DNA of 64,000 nt from Roseimarinus sediminis (GCF_050433125.1 NZ_JBNPXV010000004.1:310001-374000); one strand, 5' to 3'; positions 8,566 through 18,008 are shown, counted from the first letter of the stretch. Notes: generated by a model from the sequence alone, not told the origin. Program-made: numbers and translations.

Positions 8566-9891
8566 ATGAAGAGATTGACCATAAAATCTTTCGTACTTTT
8601 AATTAGCATGCTTGTGTACACGCCATTTTCACATGAGCGGGTAAGTAGTATGGGTTTTTTTACTCCGGAAGAACTGGTAAAACCTATCAACCAACGAATC
8701 AGTAACGAGAAAAGCGAATTTAACGACAGTCCGTACATCGACCGTCAAATTGAACGCTTTATGGAACGATCGGCACTGAAAGGTGTATCCCTGGCAATAG
8801 TACAAGACGAGCAGCTGGTCTTTACCCGGGCTTATGGATTTGCCAATGAAGAACAGAATATTGAAGCTTCACCAGAACATCTCTTTCGCCTGGCCAGTGT
8901 ATCCAAACTAATTACAGCGGTGGCCATTATGAAACTTGTTGAAGAAGGGCGGCTCAGCCTCGATGACAAGGTATTCGGGCCAGAAGGAATTTTCAACGAT
9001 GATCAATATTTAAACATTAAGGATGCCAATCTGAAAAAAATAAAAATACTCCACCTGTTGAATCATACTTCCGGCTGGACACAACGTTACGGCGATCCGG
9101 CCTTTCATCCACTCGACATTGCCCGTAAAGTTGGTCATGAACCACCTGCTACCATCGACAGCTATCTGCAATTTGTTATTAAACGACGCTTAATGTATCC
9201 ACCGGGCACCATGTACAGCTATTCAAACATTGCCTACATGTTTTTGGGGGCAATTATTGAACGCGTAAGTGGAATGCCTTATGAAGATTACGTAAAATTT
9301 CAGCTGCTTTTTCCAAATGGAATTTACGATATGCACCTGGCACACAACACCGAGCAAGCACATTTCCCTAATGAAGTCAGATATTATGAACAGGAGGGAT
9401 CGCTAAAAATACCAGCCTGCGATGGCAGTAAGGCCCTGCTCGCCAAATCAAACGGCGGAAATGATGTACGTCTGCTTGGAGCAGCCGGAGCCTGGCTTGC
9501 ATCGGCCCCGGAGCTGGCAAGATTCATCACCCTGATTGATGGTTTCGACAAGGTACCTGACATGCTGAAAAAAGAAAGCATCGCGCAAATGACAGGTGCC
9601 CTTGGAAAACCAATAGGATGGGGGGAAAGCGTTAGTGGATATTGGTATCGGACCGGCAGCTTTGCAGGTACTACCGCCATGATACACCGGCGGAATGACG
9701 GCTTGATATGGATTTTCCTTAGCAATACAAGCAACTGGCAGGGACCCGGTTTTTACGATGACATTAACCGGACAATGCGCAGAATACTAAAAAAAGTTGA
9801 TTCATGGCCTGAACAGGATTTGTTCAATTATTTTGATCCTGAAGCCATTAGCTATGTACCTTTTAACATCAACCAATTGCCTGTAAATTAG
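8566..9891 (+). CDS. Serine beta-lactamase-like hydrolase (class C/PBP-like family)
   Basis: 441 residues, in the beta-lactamase/transpeptidase-like family, whose members include D-Ala-D-Ala carboxypeptidases, esterases and class C beta-lactamases. The nucleophile motif SVSK is at residues 111-114 and the YSN motif at 219-221. A hydrophobic N-terminus (about residues 8-20) suggests export or membrane anchoring. LNHTSGW and YPPGTMYSYSN are family hallmarks. The third KTG/HxG motif is not obvious; GSFAGTTAMI is the best candidate. Resistance function should not be assumed. The gene starts 24 bases after pyrD and may be co-transcribed, without an obvious pathway link. Confidence 0.85.
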   Translation: MKRLTIKSFVLLISMLVYTPFSHERVSSMGFFTPEELVKPINQRISNEKSEFNDSPYIDRQIERFMERSALKGVSLAIVQDEQLVFTRAYGFANEEQNIEASPEHLFRLASVSKLITAVAIMKLVEEGRLSLDDKVFGPEGIFNDDQYLNIKDANLKKIKILHLLNHTSGWTQRYGDPAFHPLDIARKVGHEPPATIDSYLQFVIKRRLMYPPGTMYSYSNIAYMFLGAIIERVSGMPYEDYVKFQLLFPNGIYDMHLAHNTEQAHFPNEVRYYEQEGSLKIPACDGSKALLAKSNGGNDVRLLGAAGAWLASAPELARFITLIDGFDKVPDMLKKESIAQMTGALGKPIGWGESVSGYWYRTGSFAGTTAMIHRRNDGLIWIFLSNTSNWQGPGFYDDINRTMRRILKKVDSWPEQDLFNYFDPEAISYVPFNINQLPVN

Positions 9892-10206
9892 AAGGTGCTT
9901 TCTTTTGCTTTATTAAAATCTACTTCATTTTTACCCTCGACGACGTACATTGGTCAGACAATCCATCTTATACGTCTAATAAACAACACCTTAAGCTAAT
10001 AACATCAGCGCCGCTGTTTTTTTTGCTATCCAGAGATGGCAATTTACTGTTTTTGCCCTGTATTTTTCAAGTATTTTATTGGTTTTTACGCTGAAATTTA
10101 GCCTGCAAATATCTGTAATTTAAAATGATAAATACTATTTCATTTTTTTTAAAACATTCCCTAACGATTGCTGTTAATATGTTAAGAATTTTAAATGAAA
10201 TAGAAC
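9892..10206 (+). other. Intergenic region upstream of the 2-oxoacid dehydrogenase genes
   Basis: 315 bases, AT-rich, no plausible gene. A short imperfect hairpin CAGC-GCC-GCTG followed by eight T lies at 10006-10024 and could be a weak terminator. The promoter for the E2 gene should lie between it and 10207, but no clear TAnnTTTG was found. Confidence 0.4.
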
Positions 10207-11526
10207 ATGTCTGAATTTAAAGTACTCATGCCCAAAATGGGTGAAAGTGTGCAGGAAGCAACCATAACGAAGTGGTTCGTCAAAGAAGGCGACAAGGTCG
10301 AAGAAGAAGATCTGCTTTTTGAGATAGCCACAGAAAAGGTTGATTCGGAAATTCCATCACCGGTCGATGGTGTTGTGTCCAAAATATTGTTCGATGTTGA
10401 TGCAGTTGTTCCTGTTGGGGAGCTGGTTGCATTAATTAAAACTGAAGATGAAGGCGAAGAGGAAGTAGAAGCGACCAACAACACAAGCGGGGAAAAAGAA
10501 AACACGGAATCAACTGAAAAGAATGAACATAAGGCATCTGATCAGGATCAAACTGACAAACTAAAAGGTGCTACCCGTTTCTATTCGCCATTGGTACGTT
10601 CAATTGCTAAGGAAGAAAACATCTCAATGGATGAACTTGAAAGCATTGAAGGTAGCGGGGCTAATGGAAGAGTTCAAAAAAAGGATCTTCTTGCATATCT
10701 CGAGAATAATAATCAGCCTGAAAAAGAAAAAGCTGATAAGAAGGAAACCGCCAGTAAGGCTGAAAAAGAAGAAAGTAGTTCAAAACCGGCTGCTAAGGCT
10801 CCTGTTTCAATTGGTGCCGAAGACCAGATTGTCGAAATGGACCGTGTACGCAAACTGATTGCCGATCACATGGTTAATTCTGCACAAACGGCTCCTCATG
10901 TAACTTCGGTTGTCGAAGCTGATGTTACCAACCTTGTACTGTGGCGTCAGAAAGCCAAAGATGAATTCCAGAAGAAATACGGGCAAAAACTCACTTTTAT
11001 GCCGGTATTTACCGAAGCGGTTGCAACTGCTCTCCGTGAATTTCCAATGGTGAATGCCTCGGTCGATGGAGATAAAATGATTCTTCGCGGAAAAGTGAAT
11101 GTTGGAATTGCCGTAGCCAAGCCCGATGGAAATCTCATTGTTCCTGTGATCAGGGATGCTGACCAAAAAAATCTGGTGGGCCTTACTTCATCACTCAACG
11201 ATCTGGCCGACCGTGCGCGTAACAACAAACTTTCGCCCGACGAAATAAGCGGTGGAACCTTTAGTATAACCAACTTTGGTTCTTTCAGAAACATCATTGG
11301 TACGCCAATTATTAATCAGCCACAGGTAGCTATTCTGGCAACAGGTAGCATTGAGAAAAAACCAGCTGTTTTGGAAACACCAACCGGCGATGCCATCGTG
11401 GTACGACACAAAATGTTTCTTTCGCTATCGTACGATCACCGAATCGTTGACGGAGCGCTGGGTGGAGCTTTCCTCCGCAGGATTGCCGACCTTCTTGAAG
11501 AATTTGATATCAACCGAAAAATTTAA
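10207..11526 (+). CDS. 2-oxoacid dehydrogenase E2 (dihydrolipoamide acyltransferase)
   Basis: 439 residues with the standard E2 order: lipoyl domain (1-80) with the lipoylated Lys44 in ATEKVDSEI; an acidic/polar linker; the peripheral E3/E1-binding domain (about 118-160, SPLVRSIAKEENI ... GRVQKKDLLAYL); a second linker rich in Lys, Glu and Ala; and the catalytic domain (about 200-439) with SYDHRIVDG, catalytic His411 and Asp415. It transfers the acyl group from the E1 thiamine adduct to CoA. It lies 8 bases before the fused E1, so both form one operon. The likely complex is branched-chain or pyruvate dehydrogenase; sequence alone does not decide the substrate. Confidence 0.93.
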   Translation: MSEFKVLMPKMGESVQEATITKWFVKEGDKVEEEDLLFEIATEKVDSEIPSPVDGVVSKILFDVDAVVPVGELVALIKTEDEGEEEVEATNNTSGEKENTESTEKNEHKASDQDQTDKLKGATRFYSPLVRSIAKEENISMDELESIEGSGANGRVQKKDLLAYLENNNQPEKEKADKKETASKAEKEESSSKPAAKAPVSIGAEDQIVEMDRVRKLIADHMVNSAQTAPHVTSVVEADVTNLVLWRQKAKDEFQKKYGQKLTFMPVFTEAVATALREFPMVNASVDGDKMILRGKVNVGIAVAKPDGNLIVPVIRDADQKNLVGLTSSLNDLADRARNNKLSPDEISGGTFSITNFGSFRNIIGTPIINQPQVAILATGSIEKKPAVLETPTGDAIVVRHKMFLSLSYDHRIVDGALGGAFLRRIADLLEEFDINRKI

Positions 11527-11534
11527 AACAAACC

Positions 11535-13580
11535 ATGAGTAGTATTTATCCGAAAAAGTACACAATAAAGAACGTAGATAAGGAAACGCTTCAGAAATGG
11601 TACACTACACTGGTTGTTGGACGACGACTCGATGAAAGAGCTCCCAACTACCTTAAACAGGCCATTGGTTGGTCGTATCATGCTCCGTATGCCGGTCACG
11701 ATGGAATTCAGTTTGCCATAGGTCAGCATTTCGATAAGGAAACCGACCATTTTTTCCCTTATTATCGTGATATGATGAGTTGTTTTTCAGCAGGACTTAC
11801 TGCCGAAGAAATCATTCTTAACGGAATTTCTAAAGCCACCGATGTGGCTGGAGGAGGCCGCCACATGTCGAATCACTTTGCCAAACCCGAATGGAACATT
11901 CACAATGTTTCATCGTGTACCGGTAACCACGACCTGCATGCGGTAGGAGTAGCCCGTGCCATGAAATACTATGGCCATAAGGGAATTTCGATCACCTCAC
12001 ACGGTGAGTCTGCCACTTCCGAAGGCTATGTATACGAGGCAATCAATGGCGCTTCGCGTGAAAAACTTCCGGTTCTTTTTGTTTTGCAGGACAATGGATA
12101 CGGTATTTCGGTACCCAAACACATGCAAACAGCAACCCGAAAAGTAGCCAATAACTTTGCTAGTTTTAAAAACCTGCGCATCATTCATTGTAACGGAAAA
12201 GATATTTTCGACTCAATGAACGCCATGGCAGAAGCTAAAAAGCACATACTGGAAAAAGGCGAGCCCGTTATACTTCAGGCCAACTGTGTTCGTATCGAAT
12301 CCCATTCAAACTCCGACCGGCACGAACTTTACCGCACCGAACACGAACGGAATTATGTGCGCGAATACGATCCGCTCGAAAAATTCCGGCGTATGCTGTT
12401 AAGGTATGAACGTTTTACCGAAGAAGAGCTGACAGCGATCGAAGAAAATGCAAAAGCCGTCGTAAAGGATGCCCATAAAAAAGCAATGAAGGCTCCCGAT
12501 CCCGATCCGGAAACCATCTTCGATTTTGTGATGCCCGAGCCTTACAAAGCTGAAAAATACCCTGAAGGACTGCACAATTACCAGGGTGATAAAAAGAAAC
12601 TGGTAGAAGCAATCAATGAGACGCTGAAACAGGAATTCCGTGAAAATCCTGACACTTTTATCTGGGGACAGGATGTTGCCAATAAGGACAAAGGAGGTGC
12701 ATTTAATGTAACCAAGGGAATGCAGAAGGAATTTGGTGAGAAAAGAGTGTTCAGTGCCCCCATAGCCGAAGATTACATTGTTGGTACAGCCAATGGCATG
12801 AGCCGCTTCAGCGATAAAATCAAACTGGTAATCGAAGGCGCCGAATTTGCCGATTATTTCTGGCCAGCCATGGAGCAGTATGTCGACTCAAGTCATGATT
12901 ACTGGCGCTCAAATGGTCAGTTTGTACCCAATATGACCATCCGTCTGGCTTCGGGAGGATACATCGGTGGGGGACTTTACCACTCACAAAACATCGAAGG
13001 AGCACTTGCAACCATTCCCGGTGTGCGGATTGTTTACCCAACTTTTGCCGACGATGCAGCCGGATTGCTTCGTACTGCAATGCGATCAAAAGGAATGACC
13101 GTGTTTATGGAACCCAAAGCACTGTACAATGCACCACAGGCGGCCGCTCCGGTACCCGACGATTTCGAAGTACCTTTTGGAAAAGCCAGAATCCGCCGCG
13201 AAGGAAATGACCTAACGTTGGTAACCTATGGAAATACGCTCATTCACAGCCTTGCAGCAGCTGAAAAGCTTGCCAGCGAAGGCATCGAGGTAGAAGTGAT
13301 CGACCTGCGTTCGCTCATTCCGCTCGACAAGGAAAGCATTCTTGAATCAGTGAAAAAAACCAACAAGGCACTGGTTGTTCACGAAGACAAAGTGTTCGCC
13401 GGTTTTGGGTCCGAAATCACTTCAATCATTATGGAAGAAGCCTTTGAATACCTCGATGGTCCGGTAAAACGTGTTGGATCGCCCTATACACCCGTTGGCT
13501 TTAACCCAATATTTGAGAAAGCAATATTACCCAACACTGAAAAAATAATTCAGGCTGTTAAAGATTTATTAGCATACTAA
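11535..13580 (+). CDS. 2-oxoacid dehydrogenase E1, alpha and beta subunits fused
   Basis: 681 residues. Residues ~1-340 are E1 alpha, the thiamine-diphosphate-binding half; ~350-681 are E1 beta (WGQDVANKDKGGAFNVT, then EDYIVGTANGMS, then the transketolase C-terminal domain from about 540). The classical TPP motif GDG...NN is here GESATSEG...QDN, so Glu replaces the first metal-ligand Asp position. Decarboxylates a 2-oxoacid and passes the acyl group to the E2 encoded just upstream. Alpha-beta fusions of this type are common in Bacteroidota and are often annotated as branched-chain 2-oxoacid dehydrogenase. No E3 gene is present here, so dihydrolipoamide dehydrogenase must be encoded elsewhere. 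Confidence 0.93.
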   Translation: MSSIYPKKYTIKNVDKETLQKWYTTLVVGRRLDERAPNYLKQAIGWSYHAPYAGHDGIQFAIGQHFDKETDHFFPYYRDMMSCFSAGLTAEEIILNGISKATDVAGGGRHMSNHFAKPEWNIHNVSSCTGNHDLHAVGVARAMKYYGHKGISITSHGESATSEGYVYEAINGASREKLPVLFVLQDNGYGISVPKHMQTATRKVANNFASFKNLRIIHCNGKDIFDSMNAMAEAKKHILEKGEPVILQANCVRIESHSNSDRHELYRTEHERNYVREYDPLEKFRRMLLRYERFTEEELTAIEENAKAVVKDAHKKAMKAPDPDPETIFDFVMPEPYKAEKYPEGLHNYQGDKKKLVEAINETLKQEFRENPDTFIWGQDVANKDKGGAFNVTKGMQKEFGEKRVFSAPIAEDYIVGTANGMSRFSDKIKLVIEGAEFADYFWPAMEQYVDSSHDYWRSNGQFVPNMTIRLASGGYIGGGLYHSQNIEGALATIPGVRIVYPTFADDAAGLLRTAMRSKGMTVFMEPKALYNAPQAAAPVPDDFEVPFGKARIRREGNDLTLVTYGNTLIHSLAAAEKLASEGIEVEVIDLRSLIPLDKESILESVKKTNKALVVHEDKVFAGFGSEITSIIMEEAFEYLDGPVKRVGSPYTPVGFNPIFEKAILPNTEKIIQAVKDLLAY

Positions 13581-13629
13581 AATTTAACATGGGTTTACCC
13601 CCTGTTGATTAATATAAAGAAAACCGGAA

Positions 13630-14136
13630 ATGAAGAAAATCGGAATTTTTTACAGTTTTAATGCCAATAAAACCAACCAAATTGGCAAGAAGATACTCGA
13701 AGCATTTGGCGATGCCGATATCGAAGCAGTAAATGCTGAAGATGTTACCGAAGCATTGTTCACAAAATACGACAATATGATAATTGGCGTGCCTACCTGG
13801 TTTGATGGAGAATTACCCAATTACTGGGATGAATTTGTTCCGGCACTGGAAGACATCAGTCTCAAAGGTAAAAAAGCAGCCGTTTATGGATTGGGTGATC
13901 AGAAAGGATACCCTGAGAATTTCAACGACGGAGTCGGTATTTTTGCCGAGATACTTGAAAATCAAGGTGCTGAAATTGTTGGCTTCACTTCGCGTGAAGG
14001 CTACACCTACGAAAGTTCAAGAGCTGAACGAGGCGATCAGTTTTGCGGACTCTGCATCGACCAGGAAAATCAGGCACGTATGACTAAAAAAAGAATTGAA
14101 AACTGGATTGAACAACTCAAAAAAGAATTTTCATAA
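13630..14136 (+). CDS. fldA: Flavodoxin (long-chain, FldA type)
   Basis: 168 residues, with the long-chain insertion before the last strand. FMN phosphate loop FYSFNANKTNQIGKKI near residues 6-22; the flanking loops are IGVPTWFDGELPNYWDEF with Trp57 and the YGLGDQKGYPENF loop near 96-108. A soluble one-electron carrier that can replace ferredoxin, for example with pyruvate-type oxidoreductases. It follows the E1 gene by 49 bases and may share its transcript; a terminator ends the unit. Confidence 0.94.
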   Translation: MKKIGIFYSFNANKTNQIGKKILEAFGDADIEAVNAEDVTEALFTKYDNMIIGVPTWFDGELPNYWDEFVPALEDISLKGKKAAVYGLGDQKGYPENFNDGVGIFAEILENQGAEIVGFTSREGYTYESSRAERGDQFCGLCIDQENQARMTKKRIENWIEQLKKEFS

Positions 14137-14160
14137 ACTTTTGATATTTAGATAAATATA

Positions 14161-14190
14161 AAAGGCTGCCTGAGGGTAGCCTTTTATTGT
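14161..14190 (+). terminator. Intrinsic terminator after flavodoxin
   Basis: 10-bp stem AAAGGCTGCC (14161-14170) / GGTAGCCTTT (14175-14184) with one G-T pair, tetraloop TGAG, then a T-rich tail. Confidence 0.85.
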
Positions 14191-14266
14191 TTTTATACTT
14201 CACTTTTGTGCACAGGCTTAAATTATCGGCTGTTGATCCTTACAGGGCTTGTTTAATCATATTTTT

Positions 14267-14274
14267 TATCTTTG
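14267..14274 (+). promoter_or_regulatory. Candidate promoter -7 element for the glucosaminidase gene
   Basis: TATCTTTG matches TAnnTTTG and lies 24 bases before the GTG start. A CTTG at 14248-14251 is somewhat close for a -33 element. Confidence 0.4.
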
Positions 14275-14297
14275 CCAAAGCAAGAAAAACATTCTAA

Positions 14298-15224
14298 GTG
14301 AAGAAAACTGATATAACCTTTTTTTTTCTGTCTTCCGCGGTCATCATGATTGCATTGCTCTCAGGAATAAAACAAGCGGCACAGCTTGAAATCGTTCAAA
14401 TTCGTTTAGACAGCATTCAAGAAATTATTCCGGTCGAAGATTCACTGGTTATTCCGGTTTTATACGACACCTTGCTTATTGACAGAATGGCCACCGTTAG
14501 TGAAAGAAAAAAACAATTCATCGACCAGGTACTTCCGGCCATTTTGATTGTGCGCTTTCAAATGGAAAATAAGGGCAAACATATTGAGCGCCTTATTAAT
14601 AAAATCGAAAGGAATGAAGCGCTAAATGACAAAGAAAGCAGATTTGCTGACAGCCTGATGACACGTTTCAGAGCCGACTCCTATGAAAACCTGCTGGTAC
14701 GCCTGAAACCACATCCAACAAGTTTGGTACTGGCTCAGGCTGCAGTTGAGTCGGGGTGGGGACAGTCACGCTTTGCCATCGAAGGTAATAATCTCTTTGG
14801 TGTGTGGACCAGCAGCTGCGATAAAAATGTGATTAAATCACGCTACGATCGTGATGATCAGCAAATCTTTCTGAAACGATACAACAATGTTGCCGAATCG
14901 ATCGATCATTATTTTTTAACGATTGGAAGACACAATGCTTACCGCAAATTCAGACAGGAGCGCTTCAAAGAGGCTGATGTTATTCAACTTATCGAGGCCC
15001 TTGATCGTTATTCTGAAAATGGAGAAGTTTATACTTTGTTATTAAAAAAGGTAATTGACTGGAATCAGCTTGAAAAATATGACAACTACTCAATTGATCC
15101 TGAATACATAACAAGCCAAACTTTGTTAAATTATTACTTTGAAAAAGTAATACAATATGGTCACGCCTTTATTGAAAAAGACACTACCAACTTCATTTGT
15201 AATGAAGTTGTAACAGAGAATTAA
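14298..15224 (+). CDS. Bax-like glucosaminidase-domain protein (peptidoglycan hydrolase)
   Basis: 308 residues from a GTG start; no earlier ATG fits. An N-terminal hydrophobic segment (about 7-22) acts as a signal anchor, placing the rest in the periplasm. The glucosaminidase/FlgJ-like domain spans ~125-260: LAQAAVESGWGQSRFA contains the predicted catalytic Glu151, followed by the family motif NNLFGVWT (164-171) and the AYRKFR region. It should cleave the glycan between N-acetylglucosamine and N-acetylmuramic acid. It is closest in layout to E. coli Bax, whose physiological role is unclear. Confidence 0.88.
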   Translation: MKKTDITFFFLSSAVIMIALLSGIKQAAQLEIVQIRLDSIQEIIPVEDSLVIPVLYDTLLIDRMATVSERKKQFIDQVLPAILIVRFQMENKGKHIERLINKIERNEALNDKESRFADSLMTRFRADSYENLLVRLKPHPTSLVLAQAAVESGWGQSRFAIEGNNLFGVWTSSCDKNVIKSRYDRDDQQIFLKRYNNVAESIDHYFLTIGRHNAYRKFRQERFKEADVIQLIEALDRYSENGEVYTLLLKKVIDWNQLEKYDNYSIDPEYITSQTLLNYYFEKVIQYGHAFIEKDTTNFICNEVVTEN

Positions 15225-15292
15225 AACCTGTTCATAAAGCTTTCGTAACTTTACAGGGTTTTAATGAAATAAATAGTCCATAGCAAATAAGT

Positions 15293-15787
15293 ATGATGAA
15301 CAAGAAGAAAACCATTGCCTTGGTTGCCCACGACAACCGGAAAGCCGATATGGTGGAATGGGTGGGGTACAACTGGAAAGAACTCGCACCTCACAACCTG
15401 GTCTGTACCGGAACAACGGGATCGATGATTGAACAGGTTTTGCATTTAAAATGTGATGAGTTCAACGTGATTCCTCCGCTTGTGAGCAAGTTAAAATCAG
15501 GGCCATTGGGAGGAGACCAGCAGCTGGGTGCACTCATCTCGGAGCAAAAAGTTGATATGCTGATCTTTTTTTGGGATCCAATGCAACCCCAACCTCACGA
15601 TGTAGATGTAAAGGCACTTTTAAGAATTTCGGCCTTGTACAATATACCAACAGCAACCAATCGCTCCACTGCTGATTTTGTAATCTCAAGCCCATTGTTT
15701 CATAAAAATTATCAACCCATTATAAAAGATTATTCGGCTTACATCATGAGAAAAATTAATGATGAGAAGCAATATTCAGACCAATAG
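15293..15787 (+). CDS. mgsA: Methylglyoxal synthase
   Basis: 164 residues. Converts dihydroxyacetone phosphate to methylglyoxal and phosphate, a bypass that relieves sugar-phosphate stress. The family core is intact: ALVAHDNRKADM near the N-terminus, TGTTG phosphate-binding loop, SGPLGGDQQLGALI carrying the catalytic Asp, FFWDPMQPQPHDVDVKAL, and NIPTATNRSTADF. ATG 15293 and ATG 15296 are both possible starts. The LRR lipoprotein follows after 11 bases and is probably in the same transcript. Confidence 0.96.
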   Translation: MMNKKKTIALVAHDNRKADMVEWVGYNWKELAPHNLVCTGTTGSMIEQVLHLKCDEFNVIPPLVSKLKSGPLGGDQQLGALISEQKVDMLIFFWDPMQPQPHDVDVKALLRISALYNIPTATNRSTADFVISSPLFHKNYQPIIKDYSAYIMRKINDEKQYSDQ

Positions 15788-15798
15788 ATTCTAAAATT

Positions 15799-17214
15799 AT
15801 GCATAAGAAAATCCTTCACATTAGTGCACTACTGCTTTTGTTTTTAATGTTTTCCTGTACAAGTACAAAGCAACTGACACTTAAAACAGCAGCTGAACTT
15901 TCAGAAGAAACAATTTTCACCTCATTGGCCGAAGCCAGGGCCAATCCGAATGCGGTGGTAGTTTTAAAACTCGAAAACGATGACCTGACAAGCATACCTA
16001 AAGAATTGTACCGTTTCAAGAATCTTCAGGTACTACACCTTGGATATAACCAGCTAAGTACTTTGCCTGATGAATTATTCAAAATTGAAAAGCTTCAGCA
16101 ACTTTACCTGAGTAATAACAACTTTAATCGTATTCCAAAAGGAGTTGCATTTGCCAAACAACTTGAAGTACTTGATTTTAATTACAATAAACTAAGTGTT
16201 GTCGATCCTGTTTTGTACAATTGCACTCAACTTAAAACATTAAAGTTGGCTGAAAATCAACTAGTAAGTCTGCCTGATAGTATTTCGAAGCTAAAACACC
16301 TGATCTACCTCGATTTGTTCTCCAATCAAATTGAAAGCTTACCTCATGATTTGGTGAACTTATCCCAACTTGAACACCTTGATGTAGATTGGAATCAATT
16401 GGAAGCATTGCCGGTCGCTTTCGGGCAACTTGCTAATCTAGAGGAGTTTAAAGCTTCAAAAAACAAATTAAAAACACTTTCGGACGACTTTGGCCAGCTT
16501 AGCAAACTGAAAGTACTTTCAATTAATGATAACCAACTGGAGCATTTGCCTGATAATTTTGGAAAACTTACTTTAATTGAGCATTTGAACCTGTCAAACA
16601 ATCAATTACAGCAATTGCCAGAATCAATAGGAGAGATGCACCAGTTAATCAGCATCAATCTTTCGCTTAATCAACTCAGACAGCTTGTTGATTTATCCGG
16701 ACTGGAATTGCTTGAGCGTTTGAATTTACGTCAGAATAAATTAAGCATAATCAATGCATCTTATATCGATGCACCGCTGCTCGAAGAAGTGAATCTGAGT
16801 ATGAATACAATTGTAAAGTTTACAAATGTATTTACAAATGGAAACATTAAAACAATTGATCTTGAGATGAATAGTTTAAATATTCTTCCTGGTCAGTTTA
16901 CAAAATTGAATAAATTAATCAAGTTAAATCTGGCTCAAAATCAGTTAAATGAAATGAGTGAAGTGATACTGGGAATGAATGCACTTGAAGAGATTTTACT
17001 CGAAGGAAACAAGATTGATCTTTTTGACAAGGATTTGAAAAGTCATCCAACACTTAGAAAAATTGATTTGAAAAATAACCAGGTAAAGCTTTTACCATTG
17101 GGCTATGCCGAAATCCCCAATCTTGAAATGATTGATTTGCGTAACAATCCAATTTATAGTTGGCATATAAAGCAATTAAAAAGTGCCTTTAAGGCAGGTA
17201 CACTTCAATTATGA
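15799..17214 (+). CDS. Leucine-rich-repeat lipoprotein
   Basis: 471 residues. The N-terminus is a lipoprotein signal (hydrophobic 7-19, LMFSC with Cys20). From about residue 60 to 465 there are roughly 17 LRRs of 22-24 residues of the LxxLxLxxNxLxxLPxx type, for example LQVLHLGYNQLSTLPDELF. Such arrays make curved binding surfaces; in Bacteroidota they are often surface-exposed and mediate adhesion or protein binding. No enzymatic domain is visible. Asp is not enriched after the lipidated Cys (CTSTK), so retention cannot be judged from the +2 position. Confidence 0.88.
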   Translation: MHKKILHISALLLLFLMFSCTSTKQLTLKTAAELSEETIFTSLAEARANPNAVVVLKLENDDLTSIPKELYRFKNLQVLHLGYNQLSTLPDELFKIEKLQQLYLSNNNFNRIPKGVAFAKQLEVLDFNYNKLSVVDPVLYNCTQLKTLKLAENQLVSLPDSISKLKHLIYLDLFSNQIESLPHDLVNLSQLEHLDVDWNQLEALPVAFGQLANLEEFKASKNKLKTLSDDFGQLSKLKVLSINDNQLEHLPDNFGKLTLIEHLNLSNNQLQQLPESIGEMHQLISINLSLNQLRQLVDLSGLELLERLNLRQNKLSIINASYIDAPLLEEVNLSMNTIVKFTNVFTNGNIKTIDLEMNSLNILPGQFTKLNKLIKLNLAQNQLNEMSEVILGMNALEEILLEGNKIDLFDKDLKSHPTLRKIDLKNNQVKLLPLGYAEIPNLEMIDLRNNPIYSWHIKQLKSAFKAGTLQL

Positions 17215-17452
17215 GGTAAAAATATCATTAATAAACCATCAAATTTGCAGTTGGTCAATAAGTTAGCAGCTGGTTTTTTTGATTTTAACTCGCTGAGAAT
17301 TCAATATTTTTCGGAACTCGACCAGAAATACAGGAATGTCGCAATAATAAGCAGCAAATAAATCGTAAGATCTTGTAAACATAAGAATTGTTTGTTTGTT
17401 TTTTGAGTTAGAGATAAGAAACATATCAGTAAACATCAAAAAAGCAAACATA

Positions 17453-17926
17453 ATGAAAACAAGAATCTTATTTAGTTTTTTAATGATAGCATCGTTTTTG
17501 ACTGTCAGCAATACCGCAAAGGCGCATTGTGAAATACCCTGTGGAATTTATGGCGATTCACTGCGCATTGAAATGATTGCAGAACACATAACAACGATTG
17601 AAAAGTCGATGAATCAGATCATGATATTATCGGCCGAAGAAAGCGTAAATTACAATCAGCTGGTTCGTTGGGTTTCTAACAAAGAACAACATGCGAATGA
17701 AATACAGCAAATTGTAAGTCAGTATTTTCTTCATCAACGATTACCAATAACAGATCCTGCCAATAATCATGCTTATGCCAGTTATATCAAACGTCTTGAG
17801 TTACTGCATCACATGTTGGTGTATTCAATGAAGGCAAAGCAAACAACCGATTTGGAATATATTCAGCTCATGCGTGAAACGCTACAAGAATTTTCAGATT
17901 CGTATTTCCATACTCACGAGCATTAA
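17453..17926 (+). CDS. sodN: Nickel superoxide dismutase with Sec signal peptide
   Basis: 157 residues from ATG 17453; longer upstream extensions from non-ATG codons would disrupt the signal peptide. Residues 1-24 form a Sec signal ending in AKA, and the next residues are HCEIPCGIY, which fits the nickel-hook consensus H-C-x-x-P-C-G-x-Y of Ni-SOD (His1, Cys2, Cys6 as Ni ligands; Pro5 and Tyr9 also kept). The rest (~120 residues, Lys/His/Glu-rich helices) fits the four-helix Ni-SOD subunit. Cutting by signal peptidase would expose the His1 amine needed to bind Ni. No sodX-type maturation protease is next to it. Predicted role: removal of superoxide in the periplasm. A terminator follows at once. 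Confidence 0.88.
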   Translation: MKTRILFSFLMIASFLTVSNTAKAHCEIPCGIYGDSLRIEMIAEHITTIEKSMNQIMILSAEESVNYNQLVRWVSNKEQHANEIQQIVSQYFLHQRLPITDPANNHAYASYIKRLELLHHMLVYSMKAKQTTDLEYIQLMRETLQEFSDSYFHTHEH

Positions 17927-17933
17927 ATGAATT

Positions 17934-17962
17934 AAAGGTACAGTTTTGCTGTACCTTTTAAT
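17934..17962 (+). terminator. Intrinsic terminator after sodN
   Basis: 10-bp perfect stem AAAGGTACAG (17934-17943) / CTGTACCTTT (17949-17958), 5-nt loop, T-rich end. Confidence 0.8.
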
Positions 17963-18008
17963 TTACCCAAAAAGTCTTATAATGCATATTATGTTAAATA
18001 GGATATAT

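Noticed and set aside
8566..9891. Antibiotic-resistance beta-lactamase
   Set aside because: The SxxK and YSN motifs only place it in the wide family; the third motif is unclear and context gives no support.
10006..10024. Terminator after the beta-lactamase-like gene
   Set aside because: Only four base pairs of stem; kept as a remark for the intergenic region.
17396..17452. Longer N-terminus for the Ni-SOD
   Set aside because: It would put 19 charged residues before the signal peptide; ATG 17453 gives a standard Sec signal.
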